From: Neoechinorhynchus agilis
Taxonomy: Eukaryota; Acanthocephala
DNA length: 64,000 nucleotides
Direction of reading: 5' to 3'
Assembly (NCBI GenBank): GCA_051530055.1
Contig: CM121341.1
Coordinates: 9,486,001-9,550,000 of the forward strand
The translations under genes were made by a program, and so were the position numbers. This document shows, piece by piece, positions 44,177 to 56,340 of this stretch. The notes beneath the pieces are model-generated. The model was not told the origin of the DNA. It saw only the letters and a list, made by a program, of their open reading frames with translations, and made no database searches. Position 1 is the stretch's first letter; each line of letters begins with the position of its first letter.

Positions 44177-45290
44177 TTGTCCTCCTCTGATACATTTGCA
44201 GGTTATTCGCCCTCCACACTTCAGGGTTTAAAGTTGAAGCATCCGCAAAGTTCAACCCAACCAGAAATTCCTACATGGTCTGTCCCTCAAAGACACTCCA
44301 CTTCGACAGTTGAACTGAGAATGGCCATATCTTCCTTCGCCAATGTTTCTGGCCATGGCCTCGATGGGCTTCGTCCTCAGCACCTAAAGGATATGATGTC
44401 GTTCTCAGTTGGAGATGCAAGCAACTCCCTTGCTACCCATCCTTGTCGACTAGTCGACCTTTTCATCGAAGAAAATTTACATCCGCGGGCAATTGAGTTA
44501 TTTTTTGGCGCATATTTGTGCGCTTTGAACAAAAAGACTGGTGGGATTCGTCCGCAGATAAAATCCTTTACAAGCGTATTGCAGAAGGGATAGGGCAGCA
44601 ACTTCGAATGGAGGGAAATGCGAACTGTTGGTTATAAACATCGAAGACGAGTCAGCGCGGAGCGAAATCGTCAAAGGTTTTAGAAATCTGGCACCCACTT
44701 TAGAATTGATCACTCTATACCGGCTGAGTCTTCTAGGAAGTTTTTGATTCAAATGTGGAAAATGAAATCGACCATCTACTCCGAACATCACGATGCTATG
44801 CGATAGAGTCCATGAACTTTCGTCACAGGAGGCTCTATTTCTGATCAAGAATACCCTCTTCATCCCGAAACTACTTTATAAACTGCGCACGGCTTCCTTC
44901 GTCAAGCACGTCGATAAGTTAAAGAAGCTCGATGACATTGTGAAGGCGTGTCTCGAGCACATTTTAAATATCCAGCTATCACACGAGGCCTGGCGACAAG
45001 CTTGTATCGTCCGGTGGTTTGGGTATTCTAAAAGCAGTAGATGTGTCGTTGCCCGCGTTTTTACGATCATTCGAACTGGGTTGAAATCTGGTAAAACGTA
45101 TATTGGGACCCATGTTCCGTTTATCGGACGAATTTCTAGTAGCTGTCCATAAATGGTGGGAGAATACGGGTTATTACCAAGTTCCTGTGAATGGCCTAAA
45201 GCAGTCCATCTGGGATAAACCTTCAGTCGCCCGAGCTCATAGTTCTCTAATTTCAGACTCGCGCGACGAGGTAGACCGGGCTTGTCCTTA
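44177..45290 (+). mobile_element. REL-endonuclease LINE, N-terminal and post-RT parts
   Basis: 44177-44593 encodes the region before RT (GHGLDGLRPQHLKDMMSF, LFFGAYLCALNKKTGGIRP). After a gap that removes the RT core, 44797-45152 gives EALFLIKNTLFIPKLLYKLRT, the post-RT connector, and about 45103-45260 gives FLVAVHKWWENTGYYQVPVNGLKQSIWDK. The RT palm is absent: an internal deletion. The 3' end of the same copy appears at 45755 after a PLE piece. Confidence 0.75.
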
Positions 45291-45745
45291 ATGAAGACGA
45301 GAATGAGTTTTCAGCGAGAGGAGAATGATACGAACATTACATCGAAAAACAACCCGAAACCCACCGCCAATCAGAAAATATTCTTGGAATCAAAATTCAT
45401 CAATGAAGCAACTCTGAACAAATTACAACATCGTATAAGAAGATGCAAGACCCATTGGGTGTCAATATATTCTAAAGCAGCAACGGAGTTGGCGGGTATA
45501 TTCAAAAAGAAACCAAAACAAGAGGATAAAAATTATAATCTATAAAGTACAATGCAGACAATGCCGAAAATATTATGTTGGACAAACAAGCAAAGGGCTA
45601 AAAAAGCGTATTGACCAGCATAAATATTGTGTGCGCAGAGCAGATATGTCATCCGCCATCAGCAATCATGTTGTAAAAACGAATCATGAAATCGGATTTG
45701 AGGATGCTCATCAGATCATGATCGAGAGTGACTAGAAAAGGAGGG
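45291..45745 (+). mobile_element. Penelope-like GIY-YIG endonuclease piece
   Basis: Encodes VQCRQCRKYYVGQTSKGLKKRIDQHKYCVRRADMSSAISNHV and NHEIGFEDA, a GIY-YIG nuclease with the YVGQT motif intact. Preceded by an 87-codon frame (45282-45545) in the position of the PLE connector. It lies inside the REL-LINE copy, splitting 45290 from 45755. Confidence 0.8.
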
Positions 45746-45754
45746 TACTTTGGG

Positions 45755-45925
45755 GAAACGAATTTACGCAGCGACTGGAGAGCCAAGATCGAGGTCGTTC
45801 TTGGCACAAAAAATAAGCATTGCGGTGCAGCGGGGCAATGCGGCTAGCATTTTGGCCGGCAACGATGAATAGGAGCGTTGAAGAAACTATAAATTATGTA
45901 TGCTTGCTTAAAAATTAAAATAAAT
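45755..45925 (+). mobile_element. REL-endonuclease LINE 3' end
   Basis: Last codons ISIAVQRGNAAS in fragments, then 'gcgttgaagaaactataaattatgtatgcttgc', the same trailer as at 11905-11960 on the other strand. Confidence 0.75.
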
Positions 45926-45939
45926 GAGTTTAAAGATTA

Positions 45940-46175
45940 AAAAAATCAAAGAGGCGGTAATGATAAACAACAACTGTATGGAGGGGAATGTCCCAAGCTG
46001 GAAGCTGAAGATTCCATACAAACTAAGACCTGCTCAGGGGGTGACAGATCACCCGCGGACCTAACAACCCCGGGCACCCGAGTTCTGCCCAAGCCACACT
46101 CACCACGTACTATTCTAGATACCTGAAGAGGTCTGGATGCAGACGAAAATTCCTACAAATAAATCAGTCATCGGG
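45940..46175 (+). mobile_element. Penelope-like 3' tail with hammerhead-like core
   Basis: 'gcagggggtgaca' and 'cacccgagttctgcc' match the tail after the GIY-YIG frame at 5290-5345, followed by the CTGAAGA motif at 46123. No coding sequence attached. Confidence 0.55.
46123..46148 (+). ncRNA. Hammerhead-ribozyme-like core, second
   Basis: CTGAAGA, then a 5-bp stem II GTCTG/CAGAC with loop GATG, then GAAA. Stems I and III are not evident within the flanks, so it may be decayed or act only in a dimer. Confidence 0.45.
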
Positions 46176-46520
46176 GAGGTTAATAAGGTTGCAACTATGA
46201 ATAAACAATTTTACAAGGAGAAATTTGTATTGATGAAAAATAACGTGACTGCATGATAAAAATACTATTGAAAATCAATGTTTTTACTTTTTAGATTGAA
46301 AATGATAAAAAATGTACAATTTTTAGTGAAGAATATTTAAAGTAAGGAGCGATGTCATAATGGTGGTATATTTAGATCGATTCAATGATTTTTCACGGGT
46401 ATTATGCGAATCGTAAAATCCGACGTCTAAAACCTACAAAAAGGATTTTGGCTTAAAAAAATTGCAAATAAACGTCTGCAATCCGTTAAAAAAAGCCTGG
46501 ATCATATTAGTCCTGGGAAC

Positions 46521-47580
46521 TCAAAGTACAGAATGTAGCTTTAAAGCATTGCGAAGAATTGTACCAAATCTTTCACAAAACGCGACATTCTCATAAGAAT
46601 AAATGATCGAAATAAGTTGATTTATTGCCTTTAGCTTGACGTTATGATTTGGATGTACAACGGCTACGGCATACCGAGAAATCCTTCTATAACCCAACGA
46701 TGGAATGGGGTGTACCACATTTACGGCATCCCGAGAAATCCTTCGTTTCAAAGAATCCCCCCATCCCGACGAAGGATTGGGATGCCCACGAATACGGCAT
46801 CCTGAGAAATCCGTAGTTATATTTGTCGCTCCTTTGAAACTTTCAAAGCTTAGGTTGATTTTAATAAATTGATGAAAACTTGTCATAGCGACCACGTTCT
46901 TCTTTTCTTCGGAAATTACCCTTCTTTTTTGTGAAGCTTTTACCGCAGATTTTAAATCGGTTTTTCCTATATTTGCTTCCTCCGTGGTTAACATTTTACC
47001 ACTCTATTTGCTGCCAAAGAAAACAGCATGTTTTCTAGATTGTCCAATCGGAATAAAGTCCTCCATTTTCTTAAATAATTTATCGACATGACCCCTGTTT
47101 CTTATAATTTCCGGATTTTTTCGATCGCTTTCAATGTTTCCATCCAAATTATAGTTTCGAACATCATTTCTCGAAATTTTTCCTTGAATCATCAAAATCA
47201 ATATTCTCGTAAACATCGCGTGTTTGGAGACGGCGTATTTTTCATCGATAATAATTTCAAACCGGCAACAGAGGTCTTTGGTAATCGATTTGATTTCATT
47301 GGACGGGTTTGAGGACCTTTTTTAGCATTCGACAGATTATTTGCCATCTCGAACAGAATATTGATTAGTCCGAATTCTATTACTTCATTCGGATTCGTCT
47401 TGCACGATAACATCTCGGATAAAACGCCATTGGTCAGTTCAACGCTCTTAGCCTTTCGCTGATTGTCTAATAGACGAAGAAGTCTTTGTTGAAGGGCTAA
47501 GAATTCGGAACGTTTGGATTGACATTCTCGTTTTTGTGTGTAGCTGGTTTTCGTGTCTATTAAACGGCTGCTCGCTTAGG
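46521..47580 (-). pseudogene. Unrecognised host-like gene remnant
   Basis: Minus strand, three coding-looking segments in different frames: about 47580-47290 (KTSYTQKRECQSKRSEFLAL, RLLRLLDNQRKAKSVELTNG, EFGLINILFEMANNLSNAKK), 47216-47004 (NPEIIRNRGHVDKLFKKMED ... FFGSK) and 46994-46521. The charged, helical style and codon use look like real coding sequence, but no intron set joins the first two. A three-copy short repeat (46640-46830) interrupts the last. I recognise no family. Confidence 0.35.
46640..46830. repeat. Short tandem repeat, 3 copies
   Basis: 'tacggcatcccgagaaatcc' and variants at about 46665, 46722 and 46793, with similar flanks (gggatg-c-ac) but spacings of 57 and 71 bp. Confidence 0.7.
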
Positions 47581-48870
47581 GTTGCCGAATTTGAACGAAG
47601 TCAAATCGACCGTTGTTATAACGTTTTGGAATTAAAAACTATTGAATAATATTAACGCACGGAGGGTGTTTATCGCTCTCTCTAATCAAAATAGCAACAA
47701 GTAAGCAAATACTCACAAAGAAAAGTCAAAAATGAATGTTTTAGCTAACGTTTTGAGTAGATTCTATGAAAGCTTCTGAGCAATTTCTTTTTGTATTTAA
47801 TTTTTTCATTTTCATACTCATTATTTACATTGCTTGGCTTTAGGTTTTCGAATCCCTAGGATTTTTACATAATTATTGCATGTTAATAAAATTTTTTAAT
47901 AAGTCGTCAAGGATTTAAATTGTAGAAAAGTTGAAAGGTTCAGCATTTTTATAATTCAGCAGAACAACTTTACAAACTTTTAGCTTAAATGTTCTTCGAA
48001 AGTGATTTTGCATTCTGAATTACCCGTGGTTTAAATCTTTCTTACATAAAAGAGATCTACATTTATTCTTGCAAAAGCTCTCGTGCTTTATTGCAAACGG
48101 AGGAGTGTTCAAGTCGGCGACAGACTGTCTTATTTTGAACGATTCACTTCTTGGTGTCCTGCATCGATGTGCGAAATGCTCCCTGTTAGACAGAAAGCAC
48201 GGAATTCTGTATACTTCGTATATCGGGTGCCTCTTCTTTAAAATGTATCCGAGGAAACGAATTCCCGTTTTTTTGCTTCATAACTCGAAGATACCGGAAA
48301 TCTTACAGAACACGTTAATTCTAATCAATCAAATGGAGAAATTAAATTTTAAAAAACATCGTGGGATCTATTAAACATTCCGTCGTTGAAGTGTTATTTT
48401 TAGAAAAATTGGCTACTAAAAGCGTCCAATTTTCCGAAACTTTTAAGAAAAGCAAATTGCTTCGCAAGAAGATGCACGATTGGCATCGAAACATAAAGAA
48501 ACTAATAAATTGAATGAACAAGTTGAATCTACTCAAAAGTTAGAAGTTAATGAAGATTGCATTGTTGATTATCCGTCAACTGTATTTGAAAAGAACTAAT
48601 CAAGTCGTTCAAAAGTAGGCGAACTGATTCAATCAATTGCGGCTAATTGATTGCGATCAATTACGAACACTTCTATTTAGGAAGTTCTTCAAGATGTACA
48701 AAAGGCGTCTAAGCAAAATTTAAGCGCCCTGTCAATTTTTGAACCTGAACGGAATTCGACTGTTAAAGTTCCACTAAACTTGTCCGGAGCAGACCAAAAC
48801 GAATTATAGAAGCAATAGGGGATAATTCTGACCAATTAAGTGAGAATATTAAGAAAATTGCTTTTCTAGA
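47581..48870. other. No certain gene
   Basis: A plus-strand frame at 48069-48374 (FFKMYPRKRIPVFLLHNSK...) and coding-like pieces at 48400-48600 (KQIASQEDARLASKHKETNK, KLEVNEDCIVDYPSTVFEKN) show charged composition. They break into different frames and match nothing I know. Possibly a decayed host gene or 5' sequence of the LINE that follows. Confidence 0.3.
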
Positions 48871-51800
48871 AAATGGTCAAATTGTGTCGCATGAAGATTG
48901 TCATGGGAGCCTGCAAACGATCGATGCGCGATTATCACACCCACGCAATCAATCAATGCGCAATAAAATCAATTAATAGCGCTTTTTTTTGGTTTAACGA
49001 ACAGGAGCTGACTACCGATCAGAAAAATGTGTGCGAAACAAGCTGTTGCGGTGAAGGGTGGCGAACGGCCACCCAATGCTCTGAGAATTCCCGTGTCTCC
49101 GGACATTCGGAGTCAACTTCTCAGCGATCAAAACAGTAAGCACTTCGTCGAGGTGCCTTCAAAAAGATGGCCCAATACGATAAGAATCGAAGCAAATCCA
49201 ATACAACCCAGAGAAGAGCTACACAGACGTTATCTGGCTCCGTGGCTCAAATCCTTTAAGGATGATATCCATCGTATTTCATCCATCAGCTATTTCGGAG
49301 GAATATTGAAAATCAGGTTTATAGCAGCGGATTTTATGAAGGCTTTTCTGGCTTTCACGCGGATCGTTTCTGGGCTCTCTCCAGATATTGATGATGCAGA
49401 TAAGATAGCGTTCGAGGAAAAATTCGGAGTCAAATTGCTCTTTTTCCTGAAGTCATCAAGAACGGGGAAGTTTATTCCCAAAGCTATTGTTAAAGCTGCG
49501 GTCGAACGGAGGGACGCACTATGCACTGAGCGATCCTTCTTCCAATCCATGGAGGTTAAATTTACTTCCAACGAGATTTCGCGTTACGACGACTATTACT
49601 TTCCTCGGTGCAGTTGGGTGCCAATGTTGGGGACATTGGGAGCAGAAGTGCCCGTCCAAGGTCACGCGATGCGCTTTTTGTGGCCAAGACCACCACAGTA
49701 CCAAATGTGACAAAAAGAAAAGGCACTGCTCAAACTGCGATCGAGATGGACATTGTGCGTTCTCGAAGAATTGTAAAACATTTAAGGAATATGTTGTGTG
49801 GGCGAGACTGCTTGATTCCAAGGGAAATAATTCATCCGACAAGTTGGAATACGACAAAGGACAAACCCATAAGAGGATCTGCAACAACCAATACAACCAT
49901 AGAAACATACCCAAGGCAACAACTGGGCACATCCAAAGATGTTAATAATCTACGAACGACTTATGATGACACCTTGGAAAAGAAGTTGGCTGATTTCTCC
50001 GCTAAAATCCTCGACATGGTCGATCTACGAATCACCGCGGCCATTCAGGGTCTTGAGAGGAGACTGTCTGCCCAGTTAAACGGTCTCATCGAAACTCTCT
50101 CGACAAAATTCAAAGATATTCAGATCGTGAAAGGGGTAGCTCCAGCACCCTGCAAACGCAGTCGAGCACTGGTTTCAAGTCGCAACGGTGTAGACGATGT
50201 GGATATGTGCGAGGCCGAGGAGTTCGTGAGCAACATCATAAGCGACTGACGGGGTCCAAAATCTCATCAAGGGTAGGTCTCAATGGAATTGAGAATTGCG
50301 CAGTGGAACGCAGGCGGGCTTCTGGGTATTCCTGGCCTTTTGTCTGAAGCACAGAGAAGTAATATTACTTTTATCCAAGAAACTAAGTCGCTGTACTCTC
50401 TTAACAACCTCCCGAATAGTTTTAATATTTTATCTAATGAATATTCTTTATTTTGTACAAAACCCCTTTTAAACTACTCTCAAGGTTTATTATCTATTTT
50501 TAAAACTTGCCTCCAACCAACTCTAATTTCCGAGTTTACTTCCCCAGATTTGTCTTACGCTTTATTTTCAATACGTTTCTTGGGGAGGAAATTGCTCTTA
50601 GGGAATTTCTATATTAAACCTAGGAAAATACACCTCACTCATAATAAAGATCTTATAAAAAATGTATTAGCATCCGGAATTGACTTTTGCTTCGGAGATT
50701 TCAACGACCCTTCTCCCAAATGGATAAAGGCCCTTTTACGTTCGGATGATACCCACGACCTTATTGTCCCTGTGGACCCCACGTTTACGGACGGCAGGTC
50801 TCATTCTTTTCTAGATTTGTGTCTTGCTCGAATTAACTCATTCGTTAAACCCAAACTGGTTTCTCAATCATCAATTTTCCGTATTGCTTGACACGATATC
50901 TTAGTGTGGGATTTAAGACAAAATATTCTGTTGAGCCGTAGATTTAAGTTTAGTGCTCTTAACATCAACATCTTTACGCTGCCATAAATTTGGCTTTCAC
51001 TTTTGGCGCTTTTGATCAGCTCAAGGACTTAAATGAATTTGTGGTCACAGCTGTTGACTCGATTTTAACAACGGCCACGAGAAGTATCGGGTCGAAAATG
51101 CAGAAACCAAAAGTACTCTTCCTGTATTGCAGGCAACTTTTTATGGCTAAGGCAATCGATGATCGGGAGTCGATTAAGTTTTGGTCCTCTTTATACTGGC
51201 CCTGTAGAACTCGATTTCAAAGAGATTGCGACAGTAAGCGAATTAGCCATTTTATGCCTTATTCCTCTCCTTGGTGGCATGTCGTTGCACCAAAAAGATT
51301 TTGTCCCTGGAAAAGGGCCGCATCGAGTTGGATTAAAACCTCGGGGTGGGGCAATGTTATTAGCGCTCTTTGCATTGAACATTGTAATGGAGCAAGTAAT
51401 GTCCCGGTCTTCAATAATTTTATTCAAATTAAGCCTCGTCGTTTTGATTTATGCCGGAATGATTTTATCATTTGGTGGGGTTCAAGAAATCTTACATCCA
51501 ACAATGGTTCTTCCCCTGTTTCAAACCCATCAACGTTCTCAATCAATCAAATATCACTTCCTTCGCTGAGAACATGTTGGCAGCATCCCCTGATGAATGG
51601 TCTCAGATAAACATAGCGAAAAGAATATTTCTCTGTAAAAAAAGGTAGGGCTGTTTCTTCACCTAGTGATGTGAGACCTTTCTCCATTCAGAATTCGTTT
51701 GTTTCCATATACGAGCGAGTTTTGGCCAAAATTATAATGGATTTTTCTTTTAAACATCACCCAATTGATGAGCGCTGTCATGGTTTCCTCCCAGGGAAAT

Positions 51801-52735
51801 ATGTTCATACTGCAATTGCTCAAATAATAGATAACCTTTTTAGTCACCCCAAGTCAACAAACATTCTTATCTCTTTCGATATTTCTAAAGCTTTTGATAA
51901 TATTGACATTGCTTTTATGGTGAATATTTTAAAAAAAATTTGTTTTCCTTTTAATATAATTGCTAGGGTGAACAACGTCCTGAAATGTAAACGATTTTTC
52001 TTTGCAGATGACCCATCAAGGTCTATATTCCATCAATCCAAAGGGGCTCCTCAAGGCTCACCTTTATCACCCATACTTTTTTGCTTGGCAACTCGATTTA
52101 TGATTAAAAATTGTAAGATTTGTCGTAGCGTCACTATGTACGCCGATGACTTACTGTAGTTATCAAAGAGTTAAATTATTTGAGAGCACGTGCGAAACTG
52201 GCTGCCGTGCTGAACTTTTTAAAATCCCACCTACCTCAAATGGGTCTCTCTTTGAATCAAGACGAAATTTTTAATCAAATCTAAATCTCGAGTGGGCAAG
52301 AAGCACATCCGGGATTATATCAAGGATTTCTTTTGGGTTAGATTTCGACCCTGCTTATAAGAAGCTTGATATTTTAGGTTATACTTTCACTAATAACCCC
52401 TCGCCCGCCTCCGATATACACAAGATGGAAAAACTTTTAAAGACAGCCAGAGTTAAGGCGAAACGTGCCGCTCGTATTGGGCTTAGCGCCAAGATATGCA
52501 AAGTAATATGGTGATCTTGGGCTATTTCAGGCCTAGTTTTTTATTCAAGAGTAAGGCCTCAAGAACAACGCCTGCCGAGACTACCCTTCGAGTGGATTTC
52601 CTCAGCAGACTGGGCCAACAAATCCATGCAGTCGACCGGATTGTGACCTCAAAAAAACGGATGCTTAACTATAGAATGTTGCTTTGGTTATTCAGCGGCA
52701 GTGTTCGATCCATGGTTTGCCTTTGACGAATAAAA
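48870..52735 (+). mobile_element. Near full-length two-ORF LINE (APE type)
   Basis: ORF1 (49027 to 50249, spread over three frames) carries three CCHC-type knuckles at about 49615-49775 (CQCWGHWEQKC, CAFCGQDHHSTKC, CSNCDRDGHCAFSKNC) and a helical C-terminus. ORF2 starts at 50283 with the APE endonuclease (LRIAQWNAGGL, FIQETKS, FCFGDFNDPS, SFLDLCL), then RT with SIQNSFVSIYERVLAKII, HGFLPGKYVHTAI, LISFDISKAFDNID (motif A), KGAPQGSPLSPILFCLA (motif B) and MYADDLL (motif C, about 52137-52157). The 3' part runs to about 52735 (LDILGYTFTNNPSPASDI). Frame changes in ORF1 and ORF2 make it inactive, but it is the best preserved LINE here. The ORF1-ORF2 gap is only 33 bp. Confidence 0.85.
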
Positions 52736-52743
52736 AAATTTTC

Positions 52744-52950
52744 GCCTTTCGTCACATTTGAAAAATGTTGTTTTATATTGATTTATATTTTTATATATCG
52801 ATTAGTGACATAAAGAATTGTTAGTAAACATATTGGTGTGTGTGGTGCCGAGACTGGCGGTTGTGACTTAATAAAAACCAGTTATTGAAATCCATGGAGA
52901 ACACAACAATTGGCGACGAGAGTAAAGCGGATATGGCAAAAGAATTGCTG
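52744..52950 (+). mobile_element. Ty3/gypsy-type LTR end and leader fossil, third copy
   Basis: Same as 23435-23640. Part of the duplicated block. Confidence 0.6.
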
Positions 52951-53687
52951 CAGATGCCAAGGGAAGAGCAATCACGGAAGCTTTTCTTGAATCGTATGAG
53001 GGGAGTCAACCGATAGCGAAGAAAATTCTAAAGGAAAAGTTTTGTCTTGACCAAGACTTTGTGGTGGCATTTGAAGAACGGTGCCAGCGGACAGGCGCTA
53101 ACCATGTTCCCGTGAATGGCCTCAGACAGTCGATCTGAGACAGACCTCTCGCCGCGAGAGCTTACAGCTCTCTACTTTCACGACAAACGACACCGTGTCG
53201 CCCGAAAGCATCAACCAAAGACGGGAGACCAAGTCTTTAGGACTGCGATCATCGTTACCTCATCAGTGGAAGAGCTCCCACAGATGCCAGGGGAACAGTC
53301 TCCAACCACGCCCCGATTATGCCAGTGCGTTCTTTATCAGAAATAACGCTTCGTGAGCCGAGAGAGCGCTCAGCCTATCGCACAGGAACGAAAGTTTCGG
53401 TATGATACGGCCGATCTCAGCTTCCACATTTGAATCAAAGACGCAACTACCCAGGAGCTGAGTTGCTCTGGAGTCACGAGTTTCAGACCTGGAGCTACGG
53501 CCTCGAACCCATACATCAGATCCTTGACTTTGGAGGTGTCCTCGATATTAAATACTAGGCGCTCACACTTTCCAGCATTAAGATCAACGCCCAATCTCGC
53601 AGTCTGCCTAACCAGCGTCTCCAAATCGTTCAGTACAACGGAGGGATCACCTCCGAGCGCAGCGTCATCCAAGTCAGTGGCATTCAT
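52951..53687. mobile_element. REL-endonuclease LINE pieces in mosaic, third copy
   Basis: Plus-strand 3' fragment (to about 53346) and minus-strand RT palm DDAALGGDPSVVLNDLETL (53370-53687), as in 23641-24364. Confidence 0.7.
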
Positions 53688-54897
53688 TCGATCTGAATTC
53701 GCGGATGATTTTTGCTCTAATCTTTTACGCTGGACACTTGGAAATTCAAAATGCCCGGTTCGCCTATATCACAAGAGAACCCCGACTATCACGGGCATCT
53801 TTAAAAGAAAGGCTTAGAAAAATACTAGCTCGGATCTAGTATACCGCGCATAAATTGACAAAAGAGCTGTTCAAAAAATTTCAAAGAGAGGAATTGGAAA
53901 TGATCAATTACAAAATCGTGCTCCACCACCTGATGATATGAACATCGCAGATTTCTTTAAAAAGTCGTTTGAGAGTATTAATCACGACCTCGGAATAAGT
54001 GAGGATGGTCAAGCTCCACAGGTCGAGCTAAGAAGAGTTCCAGGATTATAGAGCAAGCGTGTGTGTGTGGTAATCTCAATCAGATCAGAGTTGAACGGGT
54101 AGTTTTAACTGCGATTGACCTAATCGGTATTGTAAGTATTGAAACTTTAGGTCAAACGATCGGTGATTTAAGGGACTTCTATCATTCAAGTACTGACCCA
54201 GTCAGTTGTTTCTGCGTTCAAGGATCCCGAAACAGCTTTATAGATAATCATTAGGCTAATCTCTCACTATTTAAAACAGGTCTTAGATTATAATCCTTAG
54301 ACATTGTTCCCAGTACCTCGTTCTGGATGTTTGGCATTGCCTGTCTTTTCTCAGTATCTAAAATTTCTATCCGCTTTTCTGACTACAGTGTCCATGAGTT
54401 GTTCGGCTACATCATCATCTCCGTCTAAAGCGTTTTCTGCTAAGTTGTATAAGGGAGATGAAAGTGATTGAACTTTTTCTCTTTTGAAAAATTATTATGC
54501 TTTTTTAATCGATTGCACAAGTATTCCGCTCCTTTGTATTCTCAGGGAATTAAATTTCGAACTTTAAACGCGAGTCGCATTATTTTTAAATTGATCCTAT
54601 CTAAAATTGCAGTCATCTATTGATTGTCTATAATCTGCATTCTGGAAAATTGTTCAGTGACCAAGAACGCTTCTTAAGAAAATTAAACTATGGTGGTTGT
54701 GGTTTCAAACAGGTATTAAGCTTTACACTTAATGTATTCAAAACGTTCAATTTGCTACCCTATTGAACGTAAAGGCATGATATTTTAGACTGTAATTTTA
54801 ATTTAACAGTCTTCCACAATCAACCATCGTTATTATGACTTTTATTAAAAAAGTCTAAGCCCCATGCTGACATATACAGCTTTGAATTATATAAAAT

Positions 54898-55452
54898 CTA
54901 CGGTTTTTCATTTTTCTCCGAAGTAGCCTCTTGTGCAGGTCCCATCGCCATTCGCTCCCTTGCACATTTGGCCATGTATTCATCCAATTGTTTGTCGAGG
55001 AACTCCAATGTCACTCGAGGACGTTTTCTGATCGGAAAATTGTTTCGTTCCCGTAACTCTCTTTTTTGAAATCGCTTCCTTCTATTGAATTCTGGCGACC
55101 ACGGTCTTGTTTCACGCTCTTGGCGATTGTCCTGTCTTGTTTCCTGCCAGTAATTTCGATATCTTTGATAATTTCGGTTGTGTGATGATGGTCGATAATT
55201 AGAATTTCGATTGGCTCTCCATTGAGGTTCATAACAACTACTTTCATTATCTTGCCGTCGCTGGCTAACATTTCGTGAGTGCCATGTTGAATGATCGCCT
55301 CGACGCTCGAAAACTGGCATTTGATTTCGGTCTCTGTTTCGTGTTTGGTGATATTTTGTTGATTGTTGATGAGTTTCGATTCGATTTGAACGTGGCCAAG
55401 ACTGTTTTGATCTCTTGAAGAATGGTGAGTGATCACTGATCCGTCGTTGCAT
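54898..55452 (-). CDS. CHTOP/ALYREF-like 184-aa protein, second complete copy
   Basis: The same length and start (MQRRISDHSPFFKRSKQSW) as 25576-26130, with a few substitutions, for example IFKRS to FFKRS and LDDYM to LDEYM. The change in the UAP56-binding-like motif is conservative (LDKQLDEYMAKCARERM, closer to ALYREF). The frame is fully open, so both copies could be expressed. See the first copy for the basis of the functional guess. Confidence 0.55.
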   Translation of the reverse strand: MQRRISDHSPFFKRSKQSWPRSNRIETHQQSTKYHQTRNRDRNQMPVFERRGDHSTWHSRNVSQRRQDNESSCYEPQWRANRNSNYRPSSHNRNYQRYRNYWQETRQDNRQERETRPWSPEFNRRKRFQKRELRERNNFPIRKRPRVTLEFLDKQLDEYMAKCARERMAMGPAQEATSEKNEKP

Positions 55453-55918
55453 CTCTCCTTAAGTTGTAAAATGTCGCAATTGAAGGAGATACGATCGTGT
55501 GTTTCTTCGAACTGTTAATAAATAGTAAACCGAAGCTGTTGATAAACTTATTTGTTAGTGTTAGGCCCGCTTCTCACGTTACCACGTGAACATTTCTATT
55601 GGTAGCTGTCTAATAAATATTATGCCTCTTAATTACTGTTAAATAGAGATCATCAGAATATTTGGAATCTTATTTAGTGGCGTTTAGTATTTGTTACTGA
55701 TTTATTGAAAACCTTTGCTTTGTAGCCGCCCAAATAAAAATAACATCCAAAAATGAAATGACCGATATACTCGCAGTAGCAAACACCTAGCGAAAAGTTC
55801 ATTAAAGCGATTCTCCACCATTTCAAAAGGCATCAAATTATGTTTCATTGCAAAAATTCTTAACCGTGTTAGCAACATTCTATTTATTAAGTGTATAATT
55901 CTAACAAAAAGGTTATAT

Positions 55919-56090
55919 TCAGTTTTCATGTTCCCGTATAAGCCTCTTCACAAGACTTTCTCCGGCGGGATCTCTTCCTTTCCCGAATACTCCTTTGAAA
56001 AGGAATTCCTTGTTCCTAATCCTCATAACAACGTTTCTAATCTTGAAATGTTGTACGTCCCATTTCATATATTTTGGTTCCGCTGCGCGA
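55919..56090 (-). pseudogene. 3' end of the 286-aa gene, third copy
   Basis: Encodes EPKYMKWDVQHFKIRNVVM ... SLVKRLIREHEN exactly as in 26597-26757, then the homology ends at 56079. The sequence continues into unrelated DNA (RAAEP), so the 5' exons are absent. Confidence 0.8.
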
Positions 56091-56340
56091 GAGATAACAG
56101 AATAAATGGTAAAATACATTCCGATCTCTCCCAATTGAAAAAATATAAACTGAGGAAAATATTGTGAAGTTCAGTAGCCAATCACGTAGAGCACTTTAAT
56201 ACTTCTTGATCGCCAAATTTTATCTTATTAAATTAAAAGTTGTTGAATTCAAGGAACCTAAAAAGTGCGCATCCGTCTAAAGAAGGTCTTTTTCTGTGAC
56301 CTGAAGAAGTCCAATGAGACGGATGAATTATTGGGAATTA

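Larger units (their letters stand above)
52741..56079. repeat. Second copy of the palindrome-centre block
   Basis: Matches 23435-26757 from 'cctttcgtcacatttg' to 'catttcatatattttggttc' at very high identity: LTR end, LINE pieces, non-coding flank, CHTOP-like ORF and the 3' end of the 286-aa gene, in the same order and orientation. A 5' subset is also at 41868-42795. The left edge joins the 3' end of the LINE at 52735. Confidence 0.93.

Noticed and set aside
49290-49932. Minus-strand frames of 93 and 137 codons
   Set aside because: They are antisense shadows of the LINE ORF1, whose plus-strand frames carry the zinc knuckles.
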